A stretch of DNA of 64,000 nucleotides from Alcanivoracaceae bacterium. Its GTDB lineage: Bacteria; Pseudomonadota; Gammaproteobacteria; Pseudomonadales; Alcanivoracaceae. The position numbers and the translations under genes were made by a program. Positions 45,017 to 54,218 of the stretch are shown piece by piece. The stretch is taken from the NCBI GenBank assembly GCA_029210325.1, contig JARGPU010000001.1, positions 196,126 to 260,125 on the forward strand, written 5' to 3'. The notes under the pieces were generated by a model. That model did no database searches, had not been told where the DNA came from, and saw only the letters and a list, made by a program, of their open reading frames with translations. How positions within the stretch are numbered: position 1 is the first letter of the stretch; each line of letters starts with the position of its first letter.

Positions 45017-47326
45017 ATGTCCGTTGAAAAATTCCGGCGCAGCGCGCTGCGGAAGGCGGTGGCTGTACTAACTGCCAGCATGATTGTTAGCCCCTCTTTT
45101 GCAGTTGAGCCAATTCCCAGTACCTACGTGGATGTACCCGTACCCCAGCTTACCGACTGGAGTAACATTAATACCCAGACGGTTGACGGTATTTCCGGCG
45201 CCACTGGCAAAACTTTTATTTATCCGGATCAGGTGACTCGCGACGCCGATCTGATCGACTGGGATACCTTTGATCCATTTGTTGACCACTATGGTATTGG
45301 CTCCGTAGGTTACATTTTCTGGGAACTGGATGACGGCAGCGGCCGCGCACCGGGCCTTCAGGTGGTCACCGACGATTTCGATTTTCCAGTTAACAATTGC
45401 ATCATGGCATCGGGTGAGCGTGAGTCGACCCTGTTCCCGGGGACTATTGTGCCCAAGACCTGCAGCGACCCTGAGGGCAGCTCGAAACGTTATAAGCTGG
45501 TGGTCACTGAGCCCGATGTGCCGATTGATCTGGTATTCGACCTTGGCCTGAAGGATGTTCGCTATAAAGGTGTAAAAGATCCGACTGAGGACGGTGGCGA
45601 AGAACTGGCAGCGTTTAAGGAAGAATATGGTCTCGGCCGTATCTATCGCTGGATCCAGAAGATCATCAACAGCAGCGACGAGCGCTGGGTCAGCGTCAAG
45701 TTCGAAGTGGGAACCGGCGTTGGCGATGCTTTCGTTCCGCTTACCGTGGAGGATGGTGTTGCCTTTGAGCTGCGCCCGTTGGTACCGCGTGAGTTTTTCG
45801 AAGGTGAAACCGGAGCGCCGGATATTGAGGTATGGAATCCACAACGCTTTGCCACCTTCTCGCCCAAAGTTTACGACGATGGCTTGCGTCGCTTCCCGCC
45901 AGGCTTCTTCGATGACAATGCAGCCGGTCTGATTCCGCCGCAGAATACGGACATTGGTGACAAGAGCCAGTTCATCGACAGCGGCACCACGCTGGAAAAT
46001 GGCATTATAGGTGCTGTTACCAAGAACTACTTTGATATCGCTGGCAACCGCAGTCCGGAAGATGCCCCTTTGAATGAGCCTCTGACAGGTAATGTCTTCG
46101 GCTATATGCTGCCTACATCACTGCTGCCCGAGGTTATCGTGGTGCATGAAGACGGCAACATCGAAACCGAATCAGATGCGATCATGGCCTGGTGGGACGG
46201 TCACGACTGGCGCTATGGCGAAGAAGGCATAGATGGTATTCGTGGCACCGCTGATGACTTTGGTGTTGTTGCAGCCAACCTGCTTGAAGAGTGGGCCACC
46301 AAACTGGGCGGCCGCGATCTGCCGATTGCGGATACTGACCGATATGTGAGTGATGTTGCTGACGATCTGCGCGGCCTGAACACCGATGCCTTCATCTATA
46401 TTGACGATCGCCTTGTTGACGAGGCCATCGGTGAGCTGAAGCTGGATTCGATCACGCTGCGTATTACCCCGCGCTCGGTTTCTGCCGCAATTGGGTCCGT
46501 ACCCGGCTCCGAAGTGCCGGACTGGATGGTGCCCGGCAATGAGGCGCCGGAGCTGGCCAGCTATATGCCAGCAGACGACACCCCGGTGGCCATCAACGAC
46601 CTTGCCGCTACCGTGGAAACCGACCCTGTAGAAATTGATGTGCTGGAGAACGATCTGTTCAATGGTGCGTCGCTGGATAGCGCCGACGTAGTCAGCGTTG
46701 ATATCAGCGAAGCACCCGCGAACGGTGATTCAACTGTTGATCCATTGACGTTTAAAGTCACTTATACGGCTGACGACGGCTTTACCGGAGTTGAGCTTTT
46801 CAAATACACGGTCACCGTAAATGTTGATGACGGTCTTGGCGGCACAACTCCGGTCACCTCCTCAGCAGCAACTGTCAAGGTCACGGTAGATCCGGAGCCG
46901 GTACCGGATGCGCCGATTGCTACCAATGATTCGGCAACAACATTCGAAAACACCCCGGTGACAGTGGATGTGCTGGCGAACGATGCGCTGAACAATGATG
47001 CGCCTGCTACAATAGTGGTCGAGATCGTTGATTCCTCGCTCAACGGCATGGCTTCAGTGGATGGCGACAACAATATTGTTTATACGCCAAATGACAGTTT
47101 TGTCGGCTTCGACCGCTTTACTTACCGGGTAACGGTCGATGACAAGGTGTCCAACACCGCGCTGATCACCATCCGGGTTGATGAGCCCGTGATTGAGGAG
47201 CCGACGAAGAAATCATCCAGCGGCTGCTCGGTTGGCAATGCCAACGGGCCATTCGATCCGATGCTGCCAGGCATGCTCATTCTGGCGCTGATGGGTCCGT
47301 TGCTGCGGCGGCGCCGTATCGTTTGA
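45017..47326 (+). CDS. Secreted protein with Ig-like repeats and JDVT-CTERM-like sorting tail
   Basis: Protein of 769 aa with a signal peptide (ends near SPSFA). Residues ~25-500 form a domain homologous to the next gene's product (for example FEVGTGVGDAFVPLTVEDG here, QVELGFGIGDAFTPSTAADG there). Two cadherin/Ig-like repeats follow (~520-620 and ~625-725), each with an AxNDxxxT start and a VDVLxND core. The C-terminal 39 residues are a sorting tail: KKSSSGCSVG with Cys737, a hydrophobic segment after DPMLPGM, then RRRR. The layout fits tails cut by a CPBP-type protease (encoded at 49171), leaving the protein anchored at the surface. Function unknown; adhesion is possible from the repeats. 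Confidence 0.82.
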   Translation: MSVEKFRRSALRKAVAVLTASMIVSPSFAVEPIPSTYVDVPVPQLTDWSNINTQTVDGISGATGKTFIYPDQVTRDADLIDWDTFDPFVDHYGIGSVGYIFWELDDGSGRAPGLQVVTDDFDFPVNNCIMASGERESTLFPGTIVPKTCSDPEGSSKRYKLVVTEPDVPIDLVFDLGLKDVRYKGVKDPTEDGGEELAAFKEEYGLGRIYRWIQKIINSSDERWVSVKFEVGTGVGDAFVPLTVEDGVAFELRPLVPREFFEGETGAPDIEVWNPQRFATFSPKVYDDGLRRFPPGFFDDNAAGLIPPQNTDIGDKSQFIDSGTTLENGIIGAVTKNYFDIAGNRSPEDAPLNEPLTGNVFGYMLPTSLLPEVIVVHEDGNIETESDAIMAWWDGHDWRYGEEGIDGIRGTADDFGVVAANLLEEWATKLGGRDLPIADTDRYVSDVADDLRGLNTDAFIYIDDRLVDEAIGELKLDSITLRITPRSVSAAIGSVPGSEVPDWMVPGNEAPELASYMPADDTPVAINDLAATVETDPVEIDVLENDLFNGASLDSADVVSVDISEAPANGDSTVDPLTFKVTYTADDGFTGVELFKYTVTVNVDDGLGGTTPVTSSAATVKVTVDPEPVPDAPIATNDSATTFENTPVTVDVLANDALNNDAPATIVVEIVDSSLNGMASVDGDNNIVYTPNDSFVGFDRFTYRVTVDDKVSNTALITIRVDEPVIEEPTKKSSSGCSVGNANGPFDPMLPGMLILALMGPLLRRRRIV

Positions 47327-47345
47327 TCCATCCGGATCAACAACC

Positions 47346-47371
47346 AAAGGGCTGGAAACGGCCCTTTTTTT
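47346..47371 (+). terminator. Rho-independent terminator
   Basis: AAAGGGC (47346-47352) pairs with GCCCTTT (47361-47367), followed by a T-run. The tail is partly duplicated: a T-run plus GGCCCTAC occurs twice in tandem at about 47365-47394. Confidence 0.85.
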
Positions 47372-47435
47372 GGGCCCTACTTTTTTGGCCCTACATGGCT
47401 TCCCACGAAACCACCCCTTTAATCTGTAGCCCAAA

Positions 47436-47449
47436 TTGATCTACGTCAT
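47436..47449 (+). promoter_or_regulatory. FNR-like box upstream of the second sorting-tail protein
   Basis: TTGAT-CTAC-GTCAT, about 102 bp before the start at 47545. TAGACT at 47472-47477 lies where a -10 element would be for a class II FNR promoter. Same left half as the box at 44899. Confidence 0.5.
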
Positions 47450-47544
47450 CGTATACGTACCCGGGTATAGATAGACTGGGACAGTTGGGCTTCCATTGGA
47501 GGCCCCTTTGTTTTTATTGCTGACCATTCAGAAGGAGTGATGTC

Positions 47545-49047
47545 ATGCGTGGAATAGACCTTAAGCCGCTAGTCAGCGGCATACTTGCTGTATCATTGGC
47601 GTCTGCGTCCTACGCAGCAACCATCGACGCCGTCAGTGAAGACAACATCCTTGAAGATGTAGCAACCGGCCAAGCCTTTGTTTATCAAGACGTGTTGCCC
47701 GCCCCGGACACCGCGCCCGCAGCGGCCACAAATGGCTGGATTGAAATCAGCACCGATGCTGGCGATGCCAACTTCCCGGGTATCGCTGTGTACAACGAAG
47801 CAAACGGCGACTACGCAGGCTGCATTATGGCCAAGACGGACTTCCCGCCAGGCCTGTCAGGCCCAACCCTAACCGCGCCCAATTGCCTTGCTGCAAGCGA
47901 TTCAGGCAAGCGGTTCAAGCTAAAAGGCACCAGCACCCAGCCAATTGATGTGGTTTTCACCGTCACAGACGATGCCACGACTGCCCAGCTGTATCGAGTT
48001 ATCGGCAAGCTGTCCAATCTGACTGGCGCGCGTATGGGTGGCTTTCAGGTGGAGCTTGGCTTTGGTATTGGCGATGCATTTACCCCATCAACTGCAGCTG
48101 ATGGCTTGGCGCTGACTGAAGATGGCGGCCCGCTGGCTCGTTTCCCTGGTGGCCTGTTTGGTGGCAGCCCGGCAGAAGGCTTGCCGTTCTTTAGTGGCGA
48201 GGCGGCTCTGTTCGAGAAAAATGACTCCGTTTCCAATGAAGATTTACTGCAGACATTCCGCATGCCCGCCTCTTATAAGGCAATCTTCGGAAACTGGCTG
48301 CCGCTGAATGAGGTTCCTAACTCATGGTTATTCGATGATGACGGCAATCCGGATACCGACGATATTCTGCTGGCATGGTTCCAGAACGATCTATGGCTGA
48401 CTCTTGATAAGAGCTTTACCAGCAGCATCTACGATCCGGAGAGTGTCGACTTTGCCTACGACCTAAGCAACAAGGACGACGTTGCCCTTGTGGTCGAGAA
48501 CATGACGCTGACCCTGCGTGAAGTGACTCAGAATGAGATCGACGTTTGGGCTGCTGATCCATCTCGCGTACTTGCTAACGTAGATACTGACGGCACCACC
48601 CCTCTGATCGCCCCAGTGGACTTCGCCATCTGGAATCCGGAAACGGAGCTATATGATGTTGAAGATAGCTACGAAGGTTTGGTTGGCGCTGCGACCCTGA
48701 CCGCTGAGGAAATGCAGGACGACTGGATCATTGGCTCCGGTGGCGACTATGAGCGCGAGCCTGGCTATGTTCAGGGACCGGTAGAAGATCTGGCTAACAG
48801 CAACATTAACTTCTCGATTAGTGCTGCGGTATCCGCCGGCTGGACCACCTGTGTCAGCACTGGCGGCGATCCCGAGTGCAGTTTCACTCTGCGCATTACT
48901 CCGCTGGACGAATCGGCTCTCCCGAAGAAGTCTTCCTCTGGCGGCTGCTCCGTGGGTAGCCCTGATGCGCCGTTCGACCCCATGCTGCCAGGCATGCTGG
49001 CTCTGGCGTTGGCTGGTCTTGGACTACGCCGCAAACGCTCAGCCTGA
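47545..49047 (+). CDS. Secreted protein with JDVT-CTERM-like sorting tail
   Basis: Protein of 500 aa with a signal peptide (ends near ASYAA) and a single large beta-rich domain shared with the preceding gene's product, of the choice-of-anchor type seen with several C-terminal sorting signals. It has no Ig-like repeats. The tail from residue 461 reads KKSSSGGCSVG (Cys468), then PFDPMLPGMLALALAGLGL and RRKR. The two tails are nearly identical although the bodies have diverged, which points to a common processing enzyme. Its own terminator and upstream box suggest separate transcription. Confidence 0.82.
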   Translation: MRGIDLKPLVSGILAVSLASASYAATIDAVSEDNILEDVATGQAFVYQDVLPAPDTAPAAATNGWIEISTDAGDANFPGIAVYNEANGDYAGCIMAKTDFPPGLSGPTLTAPNCLAASDSGKRFKLKGTSTQPIDVVFTVTDDATTAQLYRVIGKLSNLTGARMGGFQVELGFGIGDAFTPSTAADGLALTEDGGPLARFPGGLFGGSPAEGLPFFSGEAALFEKNDSVSNEDLLQTFRMPASYKAIFGNWLPLNEVPNSWLFDDDGNPDTDDILLAWFQNDLWLTLDKSFTSSIYDPESVDFAYDLSNKDDVALVVENMTLTLREVTQNEIDVWAADPSRVLANVDTDGTTPLIAPVDFAIWNPETELYDVEDSYEGLVGAATLTAEEMQDDWIIGSGGDYEREPGYVQGPVEDLANSNINFSISAAVSAGWTTCVSTGGDPECSFTLRITPLDESALPKKSSSGGCSVGSPDAPFDPMLPGMLALALAGLGLRRKRSA

Positions 49048-49061
49048 ACCTGAAGCACCAT

Positions 49062-49089
49062 AAAAAAGGGCCGGGAACGGCCCTTTTTT
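49062..49089 (+). terminator. Rho-independent terminator
   Basis: GGGCC (49068-49072) pairs with GGCCC (49079-49083), flanked by A6 and a T-run. It ends the second sorting-tail transcript. Confidence 0.9.
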
Positions 49090-49170
49090 ATGCCTTGATA
49101 AATTGTTGCTTAGCCTGGGACAGCGTCCGCTGTCTTTACCTTGCCAGTACCAGCCGTTCACAATCCCCCT

Positions 49171-49632
49171 ATGGACCTATCTGGCTTTCAATCTCGACCC
49201 ACGCCGCTTCGCGACAAGCAGCTGCTTGTTGCACTGATCGGCACGGTATTGGCAGGGGTCGGGCTTTATCACTGGCTGCCGCAGGGCTATGCGGCGGACA
49301 TCACCGGCAGCCTTTGGCTAACCCTTAACGTGGCTTTGCTTTACCCGGTGGTGGAGGAGTTACTTTTCCGTGGCGTGATACAGGGAGAGCTTCTCAGGCG
49401 AGAGAAAACAGCCGCCCGGCACTTTGGTGTCAGCCGGGCAAATATGCTTACTTCGATCCTGTTTACCTGCCTGCACCTGGTTCATCAGGCGCCGCTGTGG
49501 GCTGCTTCCGTGATGCTTCCCTCACTGGTACTAGGTCATTTCCGAGAGCGTTACAACAACCTGATTGCCCCGATACTGCTGCATATTCTTTTTAATGCCG
49601 CCTGGCTCAGCGCCAGCATTGCCTCAAATTGA
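49171..49632 (+). CDS. mrtJ: CPBP-family intramembrane protease, probable MrtJ-type sorting protease
   Basis: Small membrane protein of 153 aa with about four hydrophobic segments. The CPBP (glutamic-type) catalytic set is visible: Glu62-Glu63 and Arg67 in VEELLFRG, His102/His105 in CLHLVHQ, and His138 with Asn142 in LLHILFN. A compact CPBP protease directly after two Cys-containing C-terminal tails matches the known JDVT-CTERM/MrtJ arrangement. The expected role is cleavage of those tails in the inner membrane. ATG 49171 is preferred over a TTG 30 nt upstream. Its stop codon lies inside the third FNR-like box. Confidence 0.8.
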   Translation: MDLSGFQSRPTPLRDKQLLVALIGTVLAGVGLYHWLPQGYAADITGSLWLTLNVALLYPVVEELLFRGVIQGELLRREKTAARHFGVSRANMLTSILFTCLHLVHQAPLWAASVMLPSLVLGHFRERYNNLIAPILLHILFNAAWLSASIASN

Positions 49633-49642
49633 CTTATATCAA
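49629..49642 (+). promoter_or_regulatory. FNR-like box upstream of the pentaheme cytochrome
   Basis: TTGAC-TTAT-ATCAA, the best match of the three to TTGAT-N4-ATCAA (9 of 10 positions). It overlaps the mrtJ stop and is centred about 89 bp before the cytochrome start at 49725. Confidence 0.65.
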
Positions 49643-49724
49643 GCCAGTCCCTATGGCGTCTGTTTAAGTTTAACTAGTCTGAAATTCTTACTCTGCCAAT
49701 AAGATAATAACCGGGAAGATCTGC

Positions 49725-51548
49725 ATGGGTATTTTGCGCTCGCCAGGGTTGTTAGTGCTGCTAGTCTGTGTGTTTGTGGTGGGCTGCGGTGCTAGCAGCA
49801 ACAAATCCACCCCTGAAACAGAGACGGAAACAGAAACAGCGTCACTGCCATCACTGCCGGTACTGGAGGAAAGCTGGGCATCGGTTGGTGTATTCAGCCC
49901 CGCTAGCATCTGTGGCGAATGCCACACCGCCAGCCCTGAAGGCGTATCACCAGTGGCTATGCGTTCGCCGAATCCGGACACAACAGATACGCCAAGCGCG
50001 TATGGTGAAGATGTCAGCCCAATACACGGCTGGCGCCACTCTGCTATGGCTCACGCTTTTACCGATCCGTATTTCCGCGCCAAGATGAAACATGAAACTG
50101 AGCTATTTCCCCATCTGGCCAGCTTTATCGAAGATAAATGTCTGTCATGCCATAGCCCAATGGCGCGTACACACGCACATCAGACCGGCATCTCGCTAAC
50201 CGCTGATGCCTCCTGCATTCTGCAAGACGGTTGTTATCTGGCGGACAGCGCCATTAGTGACGCTCATGCGCGGGAGGGTGTTAGCTGTACTGCCTGTCAT
50301 CAAATCACGGAGACACAAGCCGAATCCGGCGCATATGAAATTTCCGATAGCGCCAAAGTGATCTTTGGCCAGTACGAAAGCCCGGTAGCCACACCAATGA
50401 TAAATCGCAGTGGCTATATTCCCCAGTACAGTGAACACATTACCAAGTCCAGTCACTGCGCTAACTGCCATAACCTCTATACACCTACTCTGGATATCGA
50501 GAGCAATACTGCCACAGGCGACATGTTTCCTGAGCAGCTGCCATTTACCGAATGGCAGCACAGCATTTATGCCCAAGATGGCGCGGGGGAAATGCACTGT
50601 CAGGACTGCCACATGGGCAAGATGGCGGAAGATTTTATTACCCGCATAGCGATTCAGCCAAACGGGAGTGTCAATACCAATTGGCCTGAGCGATCTTCGT
50701 TTTTTTCCCACGATTTAGTCGGTGGCAACGCCTGGATACTTGATGTGATGGAGCAGTTTCGCAATGAACTGGGGCTGCAAGCGGTAACGGAAGAGGGCGG
50801 CTTTTCCCGCAAGGCAGAGCTTACTCGGCAGCTTCTGAGTGCCGCCGCTACACTTGAAGCGAGTAATGTCGACCTGACTGACGGCGTACTTGGCTTTGAT
50901 ATCACCATCCAGAATCATAGTGGCCACAAACTTCCAACCGGCTACCCATCACGGCGCATATGGCTGGCCGTACATATTACTGACAGCAATGGCGCCACCC
51001 TTTTTGAAAGTGGTATTCCGAATGCTGATCACCGGTTAACCGTTGATCAAGTATTCGCTGGGGCTGACTGTACGGCAATTCAAAAGCCGGACGGATTTGA
51101 CTCCTCAGCATGCTTTATGCAGCACATCACTCAAGTAAACTCGGCGGCGCAGGTTCCGATTTATGAGGCTGTGGTTGCGGCCACTGATGCAAGTATCACT
51201 CAAGTACTGCTGTATGCCAGTGACACCCTGAAGGATAACCGAATTCCGCCACGCGGCTTCGATAACGATAGTGTGCCGCAAGATATTGCGCCGATCGGCA
51301 CGGACGCAGATGGAGACTTTAATGTTTCTGGTAGCGGGGCGGACACGGTGTCATATCTGCTAGATCTGAGCGCCACTGACCCGGCCAGCGTGCACATTGA
51401 TGTGACGCTATATTATCAAGCCGTACGGCCATCATTTATTACCGGGCTGACAGGCGAGCATGAATGGATAAATCAGTTCCGTAGCGCAGCCGCACTGCGC
51501 CCACCTTCTGCAGATGTCATCAGCACGCTATCTCTGACTGCTCCGTAG
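49725..51548 (+). CDS. Pentaheme cytochrome c lipoprotein
   Basis: Protein of 607 aa with lipobox VVGC (Cys21), so probably anchored in the outer or inner membrane facing the periplasm. A Thr/Glu linker (residues 30-40) precedes five CxxCH heme sites: CGECH (63-67), CLSCH (139-143), CTACH (188-192), CANCH (245-249) and CQDCH (292-296). The region from about 370 on is beta-rich and free of heme motifs. The heme part recalls multiheme cytochromes of the c554 superfamily, but the partner and electron acceptor are unknown. Convergent with the FNR-like regulator, 2 nt apart. Confidence 0.88.
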   Translation: MGILRSPGLLVLLVCVFVVGCGASSNKSTPETETETETASLPSLPVLEESWASVGVFSPASICGECHTASPEGVSPVAMRSPNPDTTDTPSAYGEDVSPIHGWRHSAMAHAFTDPYFRAKMKHETELFPHLASFIEDKCLSCHSPMARTHAHQTGISLTADASCILQDGCYLADSAISDAHAREGVSCTACHQITETQAESGAYEISDSAKVIFGQYESPVATPMINRSGYIPQYSEHITKSSHCANCHNLYTPTLDIESNTATGDMFPEQLPFTEWQHSIYAQDGAGEMHCQDCHMGKMAEDFITRIAIQPNGSVNTNWPERSSFFSHDLVGGNAWILDVMEQFRNELGLQAVTEEGGFSRKAELTRQLLSAAATLEASNVDLTDGVLGFDITIQNHSGHKLPTGYPSRRIWLAVHITDSNGATLFESGIPNADHRLTVDQVFAGADCTAIQKPDGFDSSACFMQHITQVNSAAQVPIYEAVVAATDASITQVLLYASDTLKDNRIPPRGFDNDSVPQDIAPIGTDADGDFNVSGSGADTVSYLLDLSATDPASVHIDVTLYYQAVRPSFITGLTGEHEWINQFRSAAALRPPSADVISTLSLTAP

Positions 51549-51550
51549 GC

Positions 51551-52300
51551 TTAGTCAGACTGGGATTCACGCTGGATTAACTCGCGCAGCATTTCAGCCT
51601 GGATACGATGGGTATTATTAGCAGCAACCCTGTAAAGCAGGCGATGACGTTTAAACTCGGCGATGATACGACTAGCTGTTTCCTTGGTGATACCAGCAAT
51701 CGATGCCATATCATCCCGAGAGACCAGTTCAATATCTCCGTTACTATCGGCGCCGATTTCTGCCAACAGGAGCAATAGCTCAGCAATCCGTGAACGCGCC
51801 TTGCCCGTATTCAGATGCTCTATCCAGTGGTCTGCCCGGTCAACGTGATACTGCAATTTCTGACGCACAGTGACGCATAGCTCTGGATGATGCCGTTCAA
51901 GGTCAAACAGTGTGACTTTGGGGATGCGGCACAGGTCAACGGTTTGGAGGGTGACGGCGGTATGTTTGTAAACCTCACCCTGGTCCAATAGCTCCAGCCC
52001 GACCACTGCGCCCTTGCCAAGAAGGCGCACAACTCTTTCGCTACCATCCAGACCCAGGCGGATCAGCTTCACCAGGCCAGAGCGGATAGAAAAAATCTCC
52101 TTGCCCACGCAGCCTTCTTTATAGAGGACACTACCGGCATGGTGACGCTCATTATCAATAGGCTGTAGTAACTGATCGAAACTCTCCGGCGGCAAACGGG
52201 AGAACAGCATCACACCACGGACAGCACAGTGTGTGCAGTCAGCACGCCCAAGCCATTCATGGTCAACACAATAGCTGGATTTTCTGTGTCCGCTAGACAT
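51551..52300 (-). CDS. Crp/Fnr family regulator, FNR-like with altered cysteine pattern
   Basis: Protein of 249 aa: cyclic-nucleotide-binding-like beta domain (~35-150), long dimerisation helix, winged helix (~170-240). The recognition helix ITKETASRIIAEF keeps Glu207, Ser210 and Arg211, the FNR-type E-xx-SR set that reads TTGAT. Cys22 and Cys25 align with FNR Cys20/Cys23, and Cys124 with Cys122. The third N-terminal ligand (FNR Cys29) is replaced by Met31, while Cys11 is available instead. Oxygen or redox sensing through an iron-sulphur cluster is plausible but unproven. Likely regulator of the adjacent cytochrome and sorting-tail genes. Confidence 0.85.
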   Translation of the reverse strand: MSSGHRKSSYCVDHEWLGRADCTHCAVRGVMLFSRLPPESFDQLLQPIDNERHHAGSVLYKEGCVGKEIFSIRSGLVKLIRLGLDGSERVVRLLGKGAVVGLELLDQGEVYKHTAVTLQTVDLCRIPKVTLFDLERHHPELCVTVRQKLQYHVDRADHWIEHLNTGKARSRIAELLLLLAEIGADSNGDIELVSRDDMASIAGITKETASRIIAEFKRHRLLYRVAANNTHRIQAEMLRELIQRESQSD

Positions 52301-52360
52301 GCTCTCTCCAATTCAACTTGGCCGGGTGGGGCAGTTTCAACTTTACCCTCCAGCAAGGCA

Positions 52361-52388
52361 AAAAAAACCCCCGCATTGCGAGGGTTTC
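52361..52388 (-). terminator. Rho-independent terminator after rpoH
   Basis: AAACCC (52365-52370) pairs with GGGTTT (52382-52387), plus an inner 3-bp stem. On the minus strand it is followed by a U-run. It separates rpoH from the FNR-like gene. Confidence 0.85.
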
Positions 52389-52412
52389 TTGTGAACACTG
52401 AAGCTTTGCCCA

Positions 52413-53276
<864 letters not shown>

Positions 53277-53307
53277 AGCTTCCCCCGTGGGTCATCTGAC
53301 CCGGATG

Positions 53308-53334
53308 TTAGCACTCGGCTGCTTTGAGTGCTAA
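53308..53334. promoter_or_regulatory. CIRCE element (HrcA operator)
   Basis: TTAGCACTC (53308-53316), 9-bp spacer, GAGTGCTAA (53326-53334): exact match to the CIRCE consensus in both arms. It is in the leader of rpoH, after the GntR gene stop. Confidence 0.95.
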
Positions 53335-53372
53335 CCCCTGCGGGAGTTCCCTTGGGGCAAGGCAGGGAGAGG

Positions 53373-54038
53373 TCAGGCAGCGGCTCTTTTGGCCACCGCC
53401 CGCAGCACGATCTGGCACTGCTTATCGCCATACTCACGGATATCAGCTGCGGCGGCCTCGGCGTCCCGGGCCAGCACGTTACGCAGCAGATTCTGGAATA
53501 TGACCAGCGATACGCTCAGCTCGGAGGTCTCCTCCTTTAACGCCAGATAGGAATAACGACGCAAGAGTGGCAACAGGTCTTCAATGTCGTTGGCCAGATA
53601 CTGATTGGCCGAAAAACGATTCACCGCAATAGCAACGAAGCCAAACGCCACATCGTGGGCGGCGGCGATGTCGTTATTTGCGTGGAAGCGCTCGAAGTCC
53701 GGCAGTATGGCGGCCAGATCGGCCAGTTGCTCACCCTGCCAAGTGCGGGCTGTGCGGGCAGCCAGCTCGCTCAGCAGCAGGAACAGGAAGTCATAAAGAT
53801 CACGCACCTGCGTCTCGGTGACCTCACAGACCCGTGCACCACGGCGTGGCTGAATTTCAATCAAGTGCTGGCGTTCCAAGAGACGGAAAGCCTCTCGAAG
53901 TGAGTTGGTGCTAACATCCAGCTGTTTCGCCAGCTCAAGCTCGGGCAAATGGGCGCCTGGCAGCAACTCCCAACGGACAATCTGATCCGCCAGATGACGG
54001 GCGATCTGCTCACTGAGGCTGGCAGCTCTGATGTTCAT
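53373..54038 (-). CDS. GntR family (FCD-type) regulator next to alkB
   Basis: Protein of 221 aa. The N-terminal winged helix has LPGAHLPELELAKQLDVSTN and SLREAFRLLERQHLIEI. The C-terminal ~140 residues are an all-helical FCD-like effector domain with candidate metal-binding His near HDVAFGFVAIAVNRF. Divergent from alkB1, as in Alcanivorax where a GntR gene flanks an alkB gene, so control of alkane oxidation by a fatty-acid-type signal is likely but inferred. ATG 54038 with GGAAGGA; an upstream in-frame start adds 15 unlikely residues. Confidence 0.87.
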   Translation of the reverse strand: MNIRAASLSEQIARHLADQIVRWELLPGAHLPELELAKQLDVSTNSLREAFRLLERQHLIEIQPRRGARVCEVTETQVRDLYDFLFLLLSELAARTARTWQGEQLADLAAILPDFERFHANNDIAAAHDVAFGFVAIAVNRFSANQYLANDIEDLLPLLRRYSYLALKEETSELSVSLVIFQNLLRNVLARDAEAAAADIREYGDKQCQIVLRAVAKRAAA

Positions 54039-54124
54039 TTGTGTCCTTCCGTGCTTGTACCGATGGTGATTCGGCGCCCACATAGTTCAGCAACCGCCGG
54101 TCGGTAGGATAACACCATTTTACA

Positions 54125-54144
54125 TGAATTGTTTGACACCTCAG
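54125..54144 (+). promoter_or_regulatory. alkB-shared promoter motif, copy 1
   Basis: tgaattgtttgacacctcag, 19/20 identical to the copy at 55498 before alkB2. It contains TTGACA (a -35 match at 54133) and the small palindrome TGT-TTG-ACA, which could be the GntR operator. TAGTCT at 54156-54161 would be the -10 with a 17-bp spacer. Confidence 0.65.
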
Positions 54145-54168
54145 TGAAGCCGGCCTAGTCTGCAACCT

Positions 54169-54186
54169 TGCCATTGAACAATGGCA
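54169..54186 (+). promoter_or_regulatory. 18-bp palindrome in the alkB1 leader
   Basis: TGCCATTG-AA-CAATGGCA, perfect 8-bp arms, 33 bp before the alkB1 start. It is absent before alkB2. Possible operator or leader hairpin. Confidence 0.5.
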
Positions 54187-54218
54187 CAATAAAAAGAGAA
54201 CGCAGCGGGGTACATAAT

